From Desulfamplus sp. (lineage in GTDB: Bacteria; Desulfobacterota; Desulfobacteria; Desulfobacterales; Desulfobacteraceae): a stretch of 44,543 nucleotides of DNA. Below are positions 44,378-44,543 of the stretch, in pieces; positions within the stretch are counted from its first letter, which is position 1, and each line of letters opens with the position of its first letter. The notes under the pieces are model-generated. The model did not search any database, was not told the DNA's origin, and saw nothing but the letters and a program-made list of their open reading frames with translations. Location: positions 1 to 44,543 of the forward strand of contig JADGBE010000026.1 of NCBI GenBank assembly GCA_015231615.1, written 5' to 3'. The position numbers and the translations under genes are program-made.

Positions 44378-44434
44378 TAGGTGTCTGAATCAGGATTAAC
44401 AGGATAGAAGGATGGCGATAATTGAGGAGAATTT

Positions 44435-44543
44435 ATGGATTATGAAATTATAGTCAAGGTAATTTGGGATTCTGAAGCTAAAGTATGGGTTGCACAAAGT
44501 GATAATCTATCAGGTCTTATAACTGAAGCAGACACAATGGAAA
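44435..44543 (+). CDS. DUF1902 / HicB-like antitoxin, 5' part
   Basis: The gene runs off the right edge after 36 codons. The text MDYEIIVKVIWDSEAKVW, then VAQSDNLSGLITEADTME, matches the start of DUF1902 proteins, HicB-fold antitoxin-like domains (WDxExxVWVAxSDDxxGLxTEA). GAGGAG at 44424-44429 supports ATG 44435. A toxin partner, if any, would lie beyond the window. Confidence 0.8.
   Translation, partial: MDYEIIVKVIWDSEAKVWVAQSDNLSGLITEADTME

Noticed and set aside
1..44543. tRNA or rRNA genes
   Set aside because: No cloverleaf with a T-arm GGTTCGAATCC-type core or rRNA-like stretch was seen on either strand.

Overview
The window looks like a chromosomal segment of an AT-rich, Gram-negative, probably anaerobic bacterium. 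By gene content it resembles Desulfobacterota (Desulfobacterales-like), but this is inference: no rRNA or other marker gene is present. Supporting features are SelB, a TSUP anion permease, a fused MurU-AmgK peptidoglycan-recycling enzyme, plant-type DapB, a DHH-CBS protein, OleB and OleC for long-chain olefins, and many dispersed hairpin repeats with a Y1 transposase.

Layout. 1-2.1 kb: the tail of a DDE transposase runs into the truncated 3' end of a P1B-type metal ATPase. 2.2-4.4 kb: a tightly overlapping minus-strand operon of two small SET-domain proteins and an ornithine-decarboxylase-family enzyme. 4.6-8.8 kb: a membrane-anchored beta-carbonic anhydrase, SelB with a small membrane protein, and a TauE/SafE-type permease. 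9-11.1 kb: cobO and cobQ. 11.1-17.6 kb, minus strand: a DUF1232/J-domain protein, DapB, the MurU-AmgK fusion and PlsB. 18-24.7 kb: a small MamI-like membrane protein, MntP, a dead EamA fragment, OleB, a four-TM protein, a DHH-CBS protein and OleC. 25-28.4 kb: a DUF2868 membrane protein and a DUF3482 GTPase. 28.4-35.1 kb, minus strand: a likely operon ribH-nusB-MBL hydrolase-pabBC-DUF1573-HAD-prmA. 35.7-39.9 kb: a peptide-type ABC importer (Tat-exported binding protein plus two permeases) with no ATPase genes beside it.

The right end (40.1-44.5 kb) is accessory. A 1136-residue exported protein has two near-identical beta-trefoil-like repeats at its N-terminus. It ends in an FGE-sulfatase/C-type-lectin-fold domain whose last ~130 bp are strikingly GC-rich and have the codon pattern of a diversity-generating retroelement (DGR) variable region. 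No reverse transcriptase or template repeat lies in the window, so the mutagenic machinery, if present, acts from elsewhere. Next to it, three copies of a three-hairpin repeat surround an IS200-like REP-associated transposase; two more copies lie at 14.8 and 37.4 kb, so this is a dispersed REP-RAYT system. The window ends inside a DUF1902 (HicB-like) antitoxin gene.

Most promising for novelty: the probable DGR target and its missing template, the SET-SET-decarboxylase operon, the REP-RAYT family, and the DUF2868/DUF3482 pair. Residue positions are hand counts and approximate. Family assignments come from motif recognition without database searches.
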